Source: Pseudoalteromonas denitrificans DSM 6059 (lineage in GTDB: Bacteria; Pseudomonadota; Gammaproteobacteria; Enterobacterales; Alteromonadaceae). Taken from it: a stretch of DNA of 64,000 nt. Below are positions 46,522 to 55,004 of the stretch, one piece after another. Numbering within the stretch: the first letter of the stretch is position 1; each line of letters starts with the position of its first letter. The notes under the pieces are model-generated. The model made no database searches, was not told the origin of the DNA, and was given only the letters and a program-made list of their open reading frames with translations. A program made the position numbers and the translations under genes. Location of the stretch: positions 1 through 64,000 of the forward strand of contig NZ_FOLO01000026.1 in assembly GCF_900112265.1 (NCBI RefSeq). Reading direction: 5' to 3'.

Positions 46522-47874
46522 CTAATGAAACTTACAACTAAATTTTGCTCCTCCGTTTTGGTTGTTTTCTACAGACAAAACACTATTCATTCTTTTACTC
46601 GCTGCTTTTGCAATTGATAAACCTAAGCCTAAGCCTCCTGTTTTACGACTTCTACTTTTATCTAAACGTGCAAAAGGAAAAAAAATCGTTTCCGTAAATT
46701 GAGCTGGAATTCCAGGGCCATCATCTTCAATCGATATTTTAACCTTGTCATTTATCATGCACAATGAAACCATTATCTGAGATCTTGCGTGATTGATGGC
46801 ATTTTTTAACAGGTTATCTATTAATAAACGTAAATATATTGGGTTTGTTGTTATTTCTAGCGATTCATCAAGTGATGTTTGAATATTTATGAGTTCATCT
46901 AATTTTACAGCGTTTAATCGAGACTTAATAAAGGCTGAAAAATTAATGCGTTGATATAAGTCAGCGCCATTTTCATCAATAACAGAGTTGAGCTTTGAAA
47001 AAGAAACAACCTGACTAATCAGTTCATCTATATCATCTATGTAAGTATCGATATTTTCAAGTAGCTGCATTGCCTGTTTATTCGTATTTTTTTTCCTCAA
47101 TAATCCTACAGCCAATTGAATTCTGCTTAGTGGCGTACGAACTTCATGAGGTACAGCCTGGGCAAATATTTGATTTTCTTTCACTGTATCAGCAATCGAA
47201 TTTGCCATGACATTAAAGCTATATGCTAATTCATTTAATGGCTTAGTTAACTGCTCTTGCGCTCTTACATTAAGCTCGCCAGCGCCAAATAGGTGGTTAA
47301 CATCAACTAAAGCATTAATTTGTTTTTGTAACTGACGAACAGGCCAATAAATTGTTCCTGCTATCACCAACAATACAATAATTGTAAATAAATAAAATGC
47401 GATTTCTTCTACATTTAACCCTGCAATTTCATCAATATCAGAGTCATTTTCTGGTGAAAAAAGCTGTGGTTCCATTTTGTCTGAAATAAATAAAAGTGCA
47501 TTTATTTTAGGGAAATGATAAATAACCCGTAACCTATCGCTTTCAAGTTGATAAACATTAATGCCATCAGCTTCACCTAAAAATTCGCAATCTATACATG
47601 GTAAAAATGCAGGTTTAAAAGGTCGCCAACTAATAATGAATTCATCTGCAAAAGGGAAATTAGAATTCAGATTTTGATAATTGATACTTGGGTCGTTCTC
47701 AACCTGTTTTTTTAATTCATTGTATATATAGTCAGTATCTCTGACAAAATCGTTAATTGCATCTTGTTCAAATAAACCGTCAACAAAATATTGCGTTAGC
47801 ATAATACTAATTACAACAGCAAAAATAATACTGATGTATAGACGGGTAAATAATGATGGAGAAATATTAGCCAT
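46522..47874 (-). CDS. Sensor histidine kinase with periplasmic CxxC sensor
   Basis: 450 aa. Membrane helices at about 10-30 and 158-178 enclose a 125-residue periplasmic domain containing PCIDC (Cys93 and Cys96), a possible metal or redox site. HAMP follows, then H-box AVPHEVRTPLSRIQL with His243; ATPase motifs NNLLKNAINHA, DDGPGI and GGLGLGLSIAK. The Ser usually before His is Pro here (AVPHE), as in some RstB-type kinases. It overlaps its regulator gene by 8 bp. Confidence 0.88.
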   Translation of the reverse strand: MANISPSLFTRLYISIIFAVVISIMLTQYFVDGLFEQDAINDFVRDTDYIYNELKKQVENDPSINYQNLNSNFPFADEFIISWRPFKPAFLPCIDCEFLGEADGINVYQLESDRLRVIYHFPKINALLFISDKMEPQLFSPENDSDIDEIAGLNVEEIAFYLFTIIVLLVIAGTIYWPVRQLQKQINALVDVNHLFGAGELNVRAQEQLTKPLNELAYSFNVMANSIADTVKENQIFAQAVPHEVRTPLSRIQLAVGLLRKKNTNKQAMQLLENIDTYIDDIDELISQVVSFSKLNSVIDENGADLYQRINFSAFIKSRLNAVKLDELINIQTSLDESLEITTNPIYLRLLIDNLLKNAINHARSQIMVSLCMINDKVKISIEDDGPGIPAQFTETIFFPFARLDKSRSRKTGGLGLGLSIAKAASKRMNSVLSVENNQNGGAKFSCKFH

Positions 47875-48556
47875 TAAATAACATATATCCTTTATTTCTG
47901 ACTGTTGTAATTATTTTATAGGGCATGTGATCATCATTTAGTTTTTTTCTTAACCCTGAAATACGCATATCAATAGATCTGTCATTAAAATCATAGTTAA
48001 TGCCCCTTAAAGCTTGGCAACAGTCAGCCCTAGATACAATATTGCCAATATTTCTTTCTAGTAATACCAACATTTCATATTCAGAGCTCGTTAATATCAG
48101 CTCTTTTTCTTCAAAAATGACTTGCTGACTTGCTTGATCTATGTGTATTTTACTATGACCTGTATGAACATCTATTGGCATATTTGGTTTTGATCTTCGC
48201 ATCAGAGCTTCAATTCTTGCAACCAATACATGAGGCTTTAAGGGTTTTGTCAAAAAGTCATCAGCACCCAATTTTAATAAACTCACTTCACTTACATCGT
48301 CGTCACAAGCCGTTAAAACTAATATTGGACCTTGATAAAACGCCCTTGATTGCTTACAAATTTCAATGCCTGTCATACCTGGAAGCATTAAATCTAGAAT
48401 AATCAAATCGGGTAAATAATGCTTAATAGTAGCGAGCGCTTTTTCACCATCATCTACAATTTTACTTTCAAAACCTTCTACTTCTAAATACATGGCCGTC
48501 AGACGAGATATTTCTGCATCATCTTCAATAATCAATATTTTAATTTTTTTCATCAT
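47867..48556 (-). CDS. OmpR-family response regulator
   Basis: 229 aa. Receiver with EDD at 11-13, phosphoacceptor Asp55 in LIILDLMLPGMTG. Winged helix with LTSSEYEMLVLLERN, RSIDMRISGLRKKL and a TVRNKGYML end. It is first gene of the regulator/kinase operon and divergent from the EptA-N/LtaS-like pair. The promoter between holds CTTAC repeats with 10-bp phasing, which also appear at the lipoprotein pair near 54.8 kb, so this regulator may control all three. Confidence 0.88.
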   Translation of the reverse strand: MMKKIKILIIEDDAEISRLTAMYLEVEGFESKIVDDGEKALATIKHYLPDLIILDLMLPGMTGIEICKQSRAFYQGPILVLTACDDDVSEVSLLKLGADDFLTKPLKPHVLVARIEALMRRSKPNMPIDVHTGHSKIHIDQASQQVIFEEKELILTSSEYEMLVLLERNIGNIVSRADCCQALRGINYDFNDRSIDMRISGLRKKLNDDHMPYKIITTVRNKGYMLFNG

Positions 48557-48608
48557 ACCTCCAAATCACGACTGATTTTACTTAGAAAAGTTCATTAATA
48601 TAAGACTT

Positions 48609-48661
48609 GCTTACATCTGCTTACATAGCCAATTTTTCACTTACACAGCCTTACTTTGTAA
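48609..48661 (+). promoter_or_regulatory. Four in-phase CTTAC repeats (regulator box candidate)
   Basis: CTTAC begins at 48610, 48620, 48640 and 48650, all on multiples of 10 bp. The first two extend to GCTTACAT. An inverted GTAAG follows at 48657-48661. OmpR-family dimers bind such 10-bp-spaced direct repeats. Located between the regulator and the EptA-N gene, oriented towards EptA-N. Confidence 0.6.
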
Positions 48662-48751
48662 GTCATTTATCCCTGTTAGTCTGAAAAAATACCTGATGTT
48701 AAGAGTTTCCTAAGAAACAAACACTAACATCTACTTCAAATTAAAAATGGG

Positions 48752-49309
48752 ATGATTAGCTTGATAACGCAAACAATTAATTCAAATATTTTGACCAGCA
48801 GTATTTCCACCAATAAGCCCATTATTTTAACTACGCTCTATTATACTGTTGTATTAAATTTATTTTTCTTGAGCAGTTCTGGTCATCCATTTGTTTCAAC
48901 CGAGCAATATAAAGTTATATTTTTATGTTCAGTGCCACTGTTTTTGTCCTTTTTAATTTTATTTATTTTCACTTTGTTTTTATTCGATGAAACTTTTAAA
49001 CCTCATTTGATTTCAAAATACCTTATTTTATCTTTACTGTTTTATATTGGAATTAATGACAGTTTAATTAGTAATTATGTCACCATTGAAAATACATTCC
49101 CTCCCAGTTCCGCTAGCACTTTATCTTATTTTAACAAAGAGTTAACTACCTACTTTATATGCATAGGTTTACTCCCATCACTTATATTTTCTTATATTAA
49201 AATACACCATCAACCAATTATAAAAGAAGTACGACAGCGTTATAGATTCATTATTACTGCCATGTTCGGCTTTATTTTAGTTGTTCAGACTTGGGGTCTC
49301 TTGCTATGA
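48752..49309 (+). CDS. Stand-alone EptA/B N-terminal membrane domain protein
   Basis: 185 aa with five hydrophobic segments and little else. Length, spacing and motifs (LNLFFLSSSG, LLFYIGINDSLISNY, ELTTYFICIGLLPSLIFSYIKI) match the PF08019-type N-terminal domain of phosphoethanolamine transferases, which normally is fused to a periplasmic sulfatase-fold catalytic domain. The catalytic domain is absent here. The next gene, overlapping by an ATGA, is an LtaS-like sulfatase with its own helices. Exact start is uncertain (ATG 48752 or TTG 48761). Confidence 0.65.
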   Translation: MISLITQTINSNILTSSISTNKPIILTTLYYTVVLNLFFLSSSGHPFVSTEQYKVIFLCSVPLFLSFLILFIFTLFLFDETFKPHLISKYLILSLLFYIGINDSLISNYVTIENTFPPSSASTLSYFNKELTTYFICIGLLPSLIFSYIKIHHQPIIKEVRQRYRFIITAMFGFILVVQTWGLLL

Positions 49310-51279
49310 AAAACATCGTTAAACAAGTTATCAAAAGTCCTTTTTCTAAACTGAGCATTTTTAAATATCAGCTTGGCCCGCTTTGGACTATGGTATGTTT
49401 TTTTATACTTGCTATTGTCGCTTTATCTATATGTCGTGTTTCACTCATGATATGGCAAGCTGAGCGCATTAGCACATTCAATGACGGATTTAAAATACTT
49501 ATAAACGGATTAAGAGTCGATATATCTAGCATAAGTTATTTATTAGTCATTCCTGTCATTTTAAGCACAATTATAATGTTCTTAAATAAAGGAAAAAGCT
49601 TACTCTATTGGTTTTTACGTATCTGGTTGATCACTATGATCACAGTTTTAATGTACATGGAAGTGATCACCCCTACCTTTATATTAGAATATGATCTCAG
49701 ACCAAACAGGTTATTTATTGAATACATAATTTATCCAAAAGAGGTTTTATCAATGCTCTGGACGGGTTATAAAATAGAGATATTATTAAGTTCACTCACT
49801 TTATTTTCAGTTTATAAGTTTTCAACTCATTTTTTTAAATCACATTGGCAAGCACACTATCAAACAACAATTTTATTTAAATGTGTATCAACAAGCTTAG
49901 TGGTGATCCTAATATTTTCAGGTTCTCGCTCATCTTTAGGCCATAGACCATTAAATCCAGCTATGATGGCCTTTTCAACCGATCATTTACTGAATGATTT
50001 AACTTTAAATTCAACTTACTCAGTTGCATGCGCCATTAAACATATGCTGAATGAGCAATCTAGCGAAGAATATTATGGCAAAATGTCTAATGAAAAAGTA
50101 ATTTCACTTGTACAAAACTCAACCGTATTCACTGAGACACAATTTAAAGATAAGAGACATCCAACTTCATCTTATCGCCAAGCCAGTTATCAAGGAAAAC
50201 CCAAAAATTTAGTTATATTATTACAAGAAAGCCTTGGTGCTCGTTATGTTGGCGCTTTAGGTGGATTACCATTAACACCAAATCTTGATAATTTAATGGG
50301 TGAGGGGTGGAATTTTACAAATTTATATGCCACAGGAACTCGCTCGGTACGTGGTATAGAAGCTGTGATCACAGGATTTACACCAACACCCGCCCGTTCA
50401 GTTGTTAAGCTTGATAAATCACAAGAAAACTTTTTTACAATTGCAGGTTTTTTAGCAAACAAAGGCTACCATACTCAATTTATTTATGGCGGGGAAAGTC
50501 ACTTTGATAATATGAAGCGCTTCTTTTTAGGCAATGGTATTCAAGAAATAGTCGACTCAGAAAGTTTCAATAAAATTGATTTTAAAGGGTCGTGGGGCGC
50601 ATCTGATGAAGATTTATATGATCAAGCACATATTGAATTGAATAAACTAGCCAAACAAAAACAGCCTTTTTTTAGTTTAATATTTACCAGCTCAAATCAC
50701 AGCCCTTATGAGTTTCCCGATGACAAAATAACGCTTTATGATGATGAAAAAAATACTCGAAATAATGCCGTTAAATATGCTGATTATGCATTGGGAGAGT
50801 TTTTAGAAAAAGCTAAAAAGTCTGATTACTGGAAAGATACTATTTTTTTAGTTGTTGCAGATCACGATTCAAGGGTTGCAGGCGCAAGTTTAGTCCCCAT
50901 AGAGCATTTCAAAATACCTGGTGTGATCTTAGGTGAAAATATTACACCAAGAAACGATTCTCGCCTAATAAGCCAAATCGATTTAGCCCCCACACTATTA
51001 TCATTAATTGGTGCCAGTGGAAGAACGCCTATGTTAGGTCATGACATGACAACAGATATTCCCAAAGATAAGCTCAGAGCTATGATGCAATATGATAAAA
51101 ACTTTGCGTATATGAAAAATGACTCAGTCACTATACTGCAACCACAAAAAGCACCTTTACATTTTGCATATCTACAAAAACAGCTTAAAGCAAAAGAACA
51201 CAACCCCAAATTGGCTTTGGAAGCTAAAGCCAATGTTATTTTTGGCAGTAAAGCCTACCAAAACCGTTGGTATCAATAG
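49306..51279 (+). CDS. LTA synthase-like sulfatase-family membrane protein
   Basis: 657 aa from ATG 49306, whose ATGA overlaps the upstream stop; a TTG at 49291 is less likely. About five membrane helices in residues 20-210, then a periplasmic alkaline-phosphatase-fold domain: LLQESLGARYVGALGG with metal ligand Glu308, catalytic Thr345 in ATGTRSVRGIEAV, and VVADHDSR near 520. Gram-negative relatives transfer glycerol-phosphate or phosphoethanolamine-type groups to envelope glycans. Coupled to an EptA-N-like protein and divergent from a two-component system, it probably remodels the cell surface in response to a signal. Confidence 0.82.
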   Translation: MKNIVKQVIKSPFSKLSIFKYQLGPLWTMVCFFILAIVALSICRVSLMIWQAERISTFNDGFKILINGLRVDISSISYLLVIPVILSTIIMFLNKGKSLLYWFLRIWLITMITVLMYMEVITPTFILEYDLRPNRLFIEYIIYPKEVLSMLWTGYKIEILLSSLTLFSVYKFSTHFFKSHWQAHYQTTILFKCVSTSLVVILIFSGSRSSLGHRPLNPAMMAFSTDHLLNDLTLNSTYSVACAIKHMLNEQSSEEYYGKMSNEKVISLVQNSTVFTETQFKDKRHPTSSYRQASYQGKPKNLVILLQESLGARYVGALGGLPLTPNLDNLMGEGWNFTNLYATGTRSVRGIEAVITGFTPTPARSVVKLDKSQENFFTIAGFLANKGYHTQFIYGGESHFDNMKRFFLGNGIQEIVDSESFNKIDFKGSWGASDEDLYDQAHIELNKLAKQKQPFFSLIFTSSNHSPYEFPDDKITLYDDEKNTRNNAVKYADYALGEFLEKAKKSDYWKDTIFLVVADHDSRVAGASLVPIEHFKIPGVILGENITPRNDSRLISQIDLAPTLLSLIGASGRTPMLGHDMTTDIPKDKLRAMMQYDKNFAYMKNDSVTILQPQKAPLHFAYLQKQLKAKEHNPKLALEAKANVIFGSKAYQNRWYQ

Positions 51280-51482
51280 TTGGAGTATATTTAGCAAACA
51301 CTTAAATACTATAGAAATTTTTAATAAGTGTGATCTAACAGCATTACACTTATTCTTTACTAAGCTGACTTAAATTTTAACTATAATCTTTTTGGCTCTT
51401 TCAAAGAAACTAATTTTAGAGCTTTTTAAACTATCGTTTTTAAATCACTTTCAGTATCACGATTAACCACATAGTTTAAAAA

Positions 51483-52385
51483 TTATTTTCTACTATCTCC
51501 CCACTTCACTAGCGCTTCAACAAATGCTTTTGTTTTTTCTGGCTGCCCTGCTCTAGTTGGATATACAACATAAAGTGATGAAGGTTCAACTTTAATTTTA
51601 TCGTTAATTTCAATTAAGATCCCTTGTTTCATTTCATTACTAACCATTTTTTTTGGCACAATACCAAAACCTAACCCTGCTTTGATTGCCAGTATTATGC
51701 TTGTCATATTATTGATAGAAAACCGATGTTTTAAACTTAATACCTCATTATTCCAGCTAATTTTATTATTGAGCCGGAAATTTCCTTCTGTCTGAGCTAA
51801 ACCGACACTAGACAGAAGTTTCAGTTCATCAGGTGTTTTTGCAAGTCCATGCAGCTCAATGAACTCTTTACTAGCGACAAGTATCCATTCAGAATGATAT
51901 ATTTTTCTATATACAAAACTACTATCTGCAACTTGTTCGCTTTGAGATTGAATTAAAACATCATAATTATCTTCTATTAAACTAATTGACTTATTTGACT
52001 GTATTATTTCTAATTCTACTTTTGGAAATTCCTGTAAAAATGGTGTGATAACAATACCCATAATGAAATCAATAAGATTATGAGGCGCGCATACTTTTAG
52101 TCGACCTGTTGGCGTATGACTCAATTCTGCAATGTAATTATCGCCCATTTGTAACGTGTGTAGTGCTTGCTCACAGTAGCCTAGATACTCCACACCAGCT
52201 TCAGTCATGCTAACTGATCGTGTCGTTCGCTGTAATAATCTAATGCCTAATCTATTTTCTAACTGGCTTATTTTTGAACTTACCGTTGATTTTTCTATTC
52301 CTAAAAATTCTGCAGCCTTAGTGAAACTTTTCAGCTGGGCTACTTTTATAAAGATACGAATTTGGTTTAGATCATTGTTCTGCAT
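51483..52385 (-). CDS. LysR-family transcriptional regulator
   Basis: 300 aa. HTH near residues 1-65: FIKVAQLKSFTKAAEFLGIEKSTVSSKISQLENRLG, then RLLQRTTRSVSMTEAG. Effector domain follows (GRLKVCAPHNLIDFI). Divergent from the cytochrome b561 gene with an 85-bp promoter, so it most likely regulates it. Related to the AaeR/DsdC-like CrgA group. Ligand unknown. Confidence 0.88.
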   Translation of the reverse strand: MQNNDLNQIRIFIKVAQLKSFTKAAEFLGIEKSTVSSKISQLENRLGIRLLQRTTRSVSMTEAGVEYLGYCEQALHTLQMGDNYIAELSHTPTGRLKVCAPHNLIDFIMGIVITPFLQEFPKVELEIIQSNKSISLIEDNYDVLIQSQSEQVADSSFVYRKIYHSEWILVASKEFIELHGLAKTPDELKLLSSVGLAQTEGNFRLNNKISWNNEVLSLKHRFSINNMTSIILAIKAGLGFGIVPKKMVSNEMKQGILIEINDKIKVEPSSLYVVYPTRAGQPEKTKAFVEALVKWGDSRK

Positions 52386-52470
52386 ATAAAACAGTCTTGT
52401 ATAAAAATAGGTGATTATTAAATAATACCAAACAAATATAATTGTACAACTTAGTAAAGGAGAAGTTGTA

Positions 52471-53034
52471 ATGAATCAGCATAATTATAAAGTAAGCTCG
52501 CCAAGTCACTATGATTTGGGCTATAAAATATTACATTGGCTCATGGCCATTTTAATATTTTTGATGTTTTTTGCCGTAGAAGGTTTTGCCAGTATCACAT
52601 CTATTGATGAACATATGGTCATGTTAATTGGGCACTCTAGCATAGGTACAGTTATTAGTATTTTATTGATTATGCGTATGAGTAAAAGGTTTATCATAAA
52701 ATCTAAGCGACCCATACATGATTTAAATCAATGGCAAAAAAATGTGTCGAAAGTGGTGCATATTGCTTTGTATTTTTGCATGGCATTAATTCCCTTGAGC
52801 GGGTATTTAGCAGCTCGAGCGCATGAGTTACCCGTAAAACTATTTGGCACTTTTAATTTAAGCCAAACACAAGTTTCAGGATTTGATAAAACATATTTTG
52901 AAACCTTACGCCTAGTACATGAATTAGGCATAAAACTAATTTTTATTTTACTAACACTGCATATAGGAGCCGTTTTGTATCACAAATTCATCAGAAAAGA
53001 CCAAGTACTTAGTGCTATGACTAAAAATAAATAA
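52471..53034 (+). CDS. Cytochrome b561
   Basis: 187 aa with four membrane helices. Candidate heme-ligand His residues: YKILHWLM near 22, MLIGHSSIG near 55, LVHELG near 150 and LHIGAVLYHKF near 168-175. Transfers electrons in the inner membrane, typically from ubiquinol to superoxide or other acceptors. AAAGGAG lies 7 nt before the ATG. Divergent LysR gene suggests induction by an oxidant or aromatic signal. Confidence 0.85.
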   Translation: MNQHNYKVSSPSHYDLGYKILHWLMAILIFLMFFAVEGFASITSIDEHMVMLIGHSSIGTVISILLIMRMSKRFIIKSKRPIHDLNQWQKNVSKVVHIALYFCMALIPLSGYLAARAHELPVKLFGTFNLSQTQVSGFDKTYFETLRLVHELGIKLIFILLTLHIGAVLYHKFIRKDQVLSAMTKNK

Positions 53035-53046
53035 ACCATAAGCCTC

Positions 53047-53475
53047 ACCTACAAATTTATACCTGTGGGTTGGCCTTTAGGCTAACAATTTTAAAATTTG
53101 TTATACCTTGTAAGACTGCAGTCAATTACTCTAGGACCTACATCCTTGTAGACAAAGTCTTACCTACAAATTTATAGCTGTGGGTTGGCCTTTAGGCTAA
53201 CAACTTTAAAATTTGTTATACCTTGTAAGGCTACAGGTAATTGCTCCTGCATTGCTCTAGTACCTACATCTTCGTAGGCAAAGCCTTACCTACAAATTTA
53301 TAGCTGTGGCTTGGCCTTTAGGCTAACAATTTTAAAATTTGTTATACCTTGTAAGACTGCAGGCAATTGCTCTAATACTTACATCCTCGTAGGCAAAGTC
53401 TTACCTACAAATTTATAGCTGTGGCTTGGCCTTCAGGCTAACAACTTTAATATTCAGTTAAACCTCGTAAAATAA
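53047..53475. repeat. Four tandem copies of a palindrome-rich intergenic repeat
   Basis: Units start at 53047, 53162, 53288 and 53403 (ACCTACAAATTTATA...; spacing 115, 126, 115 bp; the last is truncated). Each holds the palindromic segments GGCCTTTAGGC and TAACAATTTTAAAATTTGTTA-type arms (described in pieces) plus GTAGGC...CCTAC. It fills the gap between convergent genes, so it may also serve as a bidirectional terminator. Confidence 0.85.
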
Positions 53476-53511
53476 ATTTCTAATACAACATTTTTTTATT
53501 GCCAACAAAAC

Positions 53512-54741
53512 TTAAATACTTGATGTCTCAAGTGTTGTATCAGTAAACTGAATTTTTTCAATTGCTATTAATCTATTTAAGCCATCGCGATTATCTCGCA
53601 TGTCTTCAACAATGACATTGCCGTTGTCGTTATTTATTTGGTACTCAGATGATGGTCCAGAGAATATCACTGTATTAATTGCAGCGTTACCTGTGATCCT
53701 GTTATTAAATTGGTTAACAATGACATTACTCTGTTTAACTCCTGTAAGAGTCACATCTTTAAGATATTGAGAATGATGTGTATAGGGTAATGATAAATTG
53801 AACGATAAACTAAAATCACCCATAAAATTTTCATCTATACGTGCGTTATAGGTCAAATAAGGATGAAAAAATTTATTATCCATAATTGCATAACCTTGTG
53901 GATCTTCAGTCACAATATCAGGTCGCATTTTTGCAACATACAATTCATTCATACCATGAGTTTGGCTTTGCCTATCAGCACCCCATAACCCATAATAAAC
54001 ATCGATTATTGCAGCTAAGTATTCTTGTGTTAGGCTATTTTCAGTCGTTAATTCAGCTATCCACTCGCTGGCATTTAAGCCCCATAAATTGCTTGATAAA
54101 GCATTAATTTGCGCAGCCCTGATTTCACCCTGAAACTCAGCTAATACGCCATCAAAACTTTCACTTTGATCAACCCCAATACCTGTGTCATGCACCATAT
54201 GTAAAATTTCTTCAAAAGATGCATCTCGATGACTATAGTCTTGATTTATATACCAAGTATGACCTTCCACTTGCATCTCACCATAATATAAGGGTTGCCC
54301 TTCTAAATTTGATGCGGGATTAGTACCATCATCAATACCGTTAAGTAATAACAAGGTTGCATTGTTTTGTGCCATTTTATTTGCGATTGCGCTTTTATCA
54401 GCCCCATAAATAGAGCCAGGATAATCACTCAAATAATGCTGTAATATGGCACGAGACCTAACAATTTGATTCTCAGTAATGCCATCTTGAGCAATAATAT
54501 GAATCGATCCGCCATTTGGTGTATCAACTTTAGTATAACGATCAAACTTTAATGCCCGGGTATAAATCGCTTTTAATGATTCTGGTACGGATGAAATACC
54601 CAAAGTATTTTTTGTTGGTATAGGCGCTATTACTTGGCTAGGTGAAACTATAGCAGCGCTTTCGCTAGTCTTACTACCACCGCAAGCGCTGATAAAACTC
54701 GCAACAAAAATTACACTCAATATCTTATTATCAATTCCCAT
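53512..54741 (-). CDS. Lipoprotein with EExLH domain and serralysin-like C-terminal segment
   Basis: 409 aa. Lipobox ISAC at about residue 20 (MGIDNKILSVIFVASFISACGG). Residues about 50-290 form a domain also present in the divergent neighbour: NNATLLLLNGIDDG, then FEEILHMVHDTGIG, then EYLAAIIDVYYGLWGA and DPQGYAIMDNKFF. The C-terminus VEDMRDNRDGLNRLIAIEKIQFTD matches the NRDGxxxLxxIExIxFxD ending of RTX/serralysin-type secreted proteins. I do not recognise the central domain; EExLHxxxH could bind a metal. Confidence 0.65.
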   Translation of the reverse strand: MGIDNKILSVIFVASFISACGGSKTSESAAIVSPSQVIAPIPTKNTLGISSVPESLKAIYTRALKFDRYTKVDTPNGGSIHIIAQDGITENQIVRSRAILQHYLSDYPGSIYGADKSAIANKMAQNNATLLLLNGIDDGTNPASNLEGQPLYYGEMQVEGHTWYINQDYSHRDASFEEILHMVHDTGIGVDQSESFDGVLAEFQGEIRAAQINALSSNLWGLNASEWIAELTTENSLTQEYLAAIIDVYYGLWGADRQSQTHGMNELYVAKMRPDIVTEDPQGYAIMDNKFFHPYLTYNARIDENFMGDFSLSFNLSLPYTHHSQYLKDVTLTGVKQSNVIVNQFNNRITGNAAINTVIFSGPSSEYQINNDNGNVIVEDMRDNRDGLNRLIAIEKIQFTDTTLETSSI

Positions 54742-54802
54742 AAATAAACGCTCATTATTTTACAAAGTGAGCTTAGTGTATAAAAACTTACCAATGGTGT
54801 TT

Positions 54803-54818
54803 GTAAGAGCCAGTAAGC
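54803..54818 (-). promoter_or_regulatory. Two in-phase GCTTAC/CTTAC repeats facing the 53512 lipoprotein
   Basis: On the minus strand GCTTAC (54818-54813) and CTTAC (54807-54803) are 10 bp apart, about 62 bp upstream of the lipoprotein start. Same motif and phasing as at 48609 and 54909. Confidence 0.5.
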
Positions 54819-54908
54819 ACACAATCGTTAAGTGGTTAAATTAAGTGTTCAATCATTTAAATGAGTCAACAAATTACGCTAAGCAATTGAATTTAAATCA
54901 TATAACCA

Positions 54909-54934
54909 GCTTACACTTGCTTACGTGAGCTTAC
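54909..54934 (+). promoter_or_regulatory. Three in-phase GCTTAC repeats facing the 55005 lipoprotein
   Basis: GCTTAC at 54909, 54919 and 54929, exactly 10 bp apart, about 70 bp upstream of the gene. Matches the repeats at the two-component/EptA-N promoter. Confidence 0.6.
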
Positions 54935-55004
54935 CCGAAACATGGCGTTTTTCATTAATAATAAGTGCTCTATATAAAATGAATTAATCATGTTTGGAGA
55001 ATTT

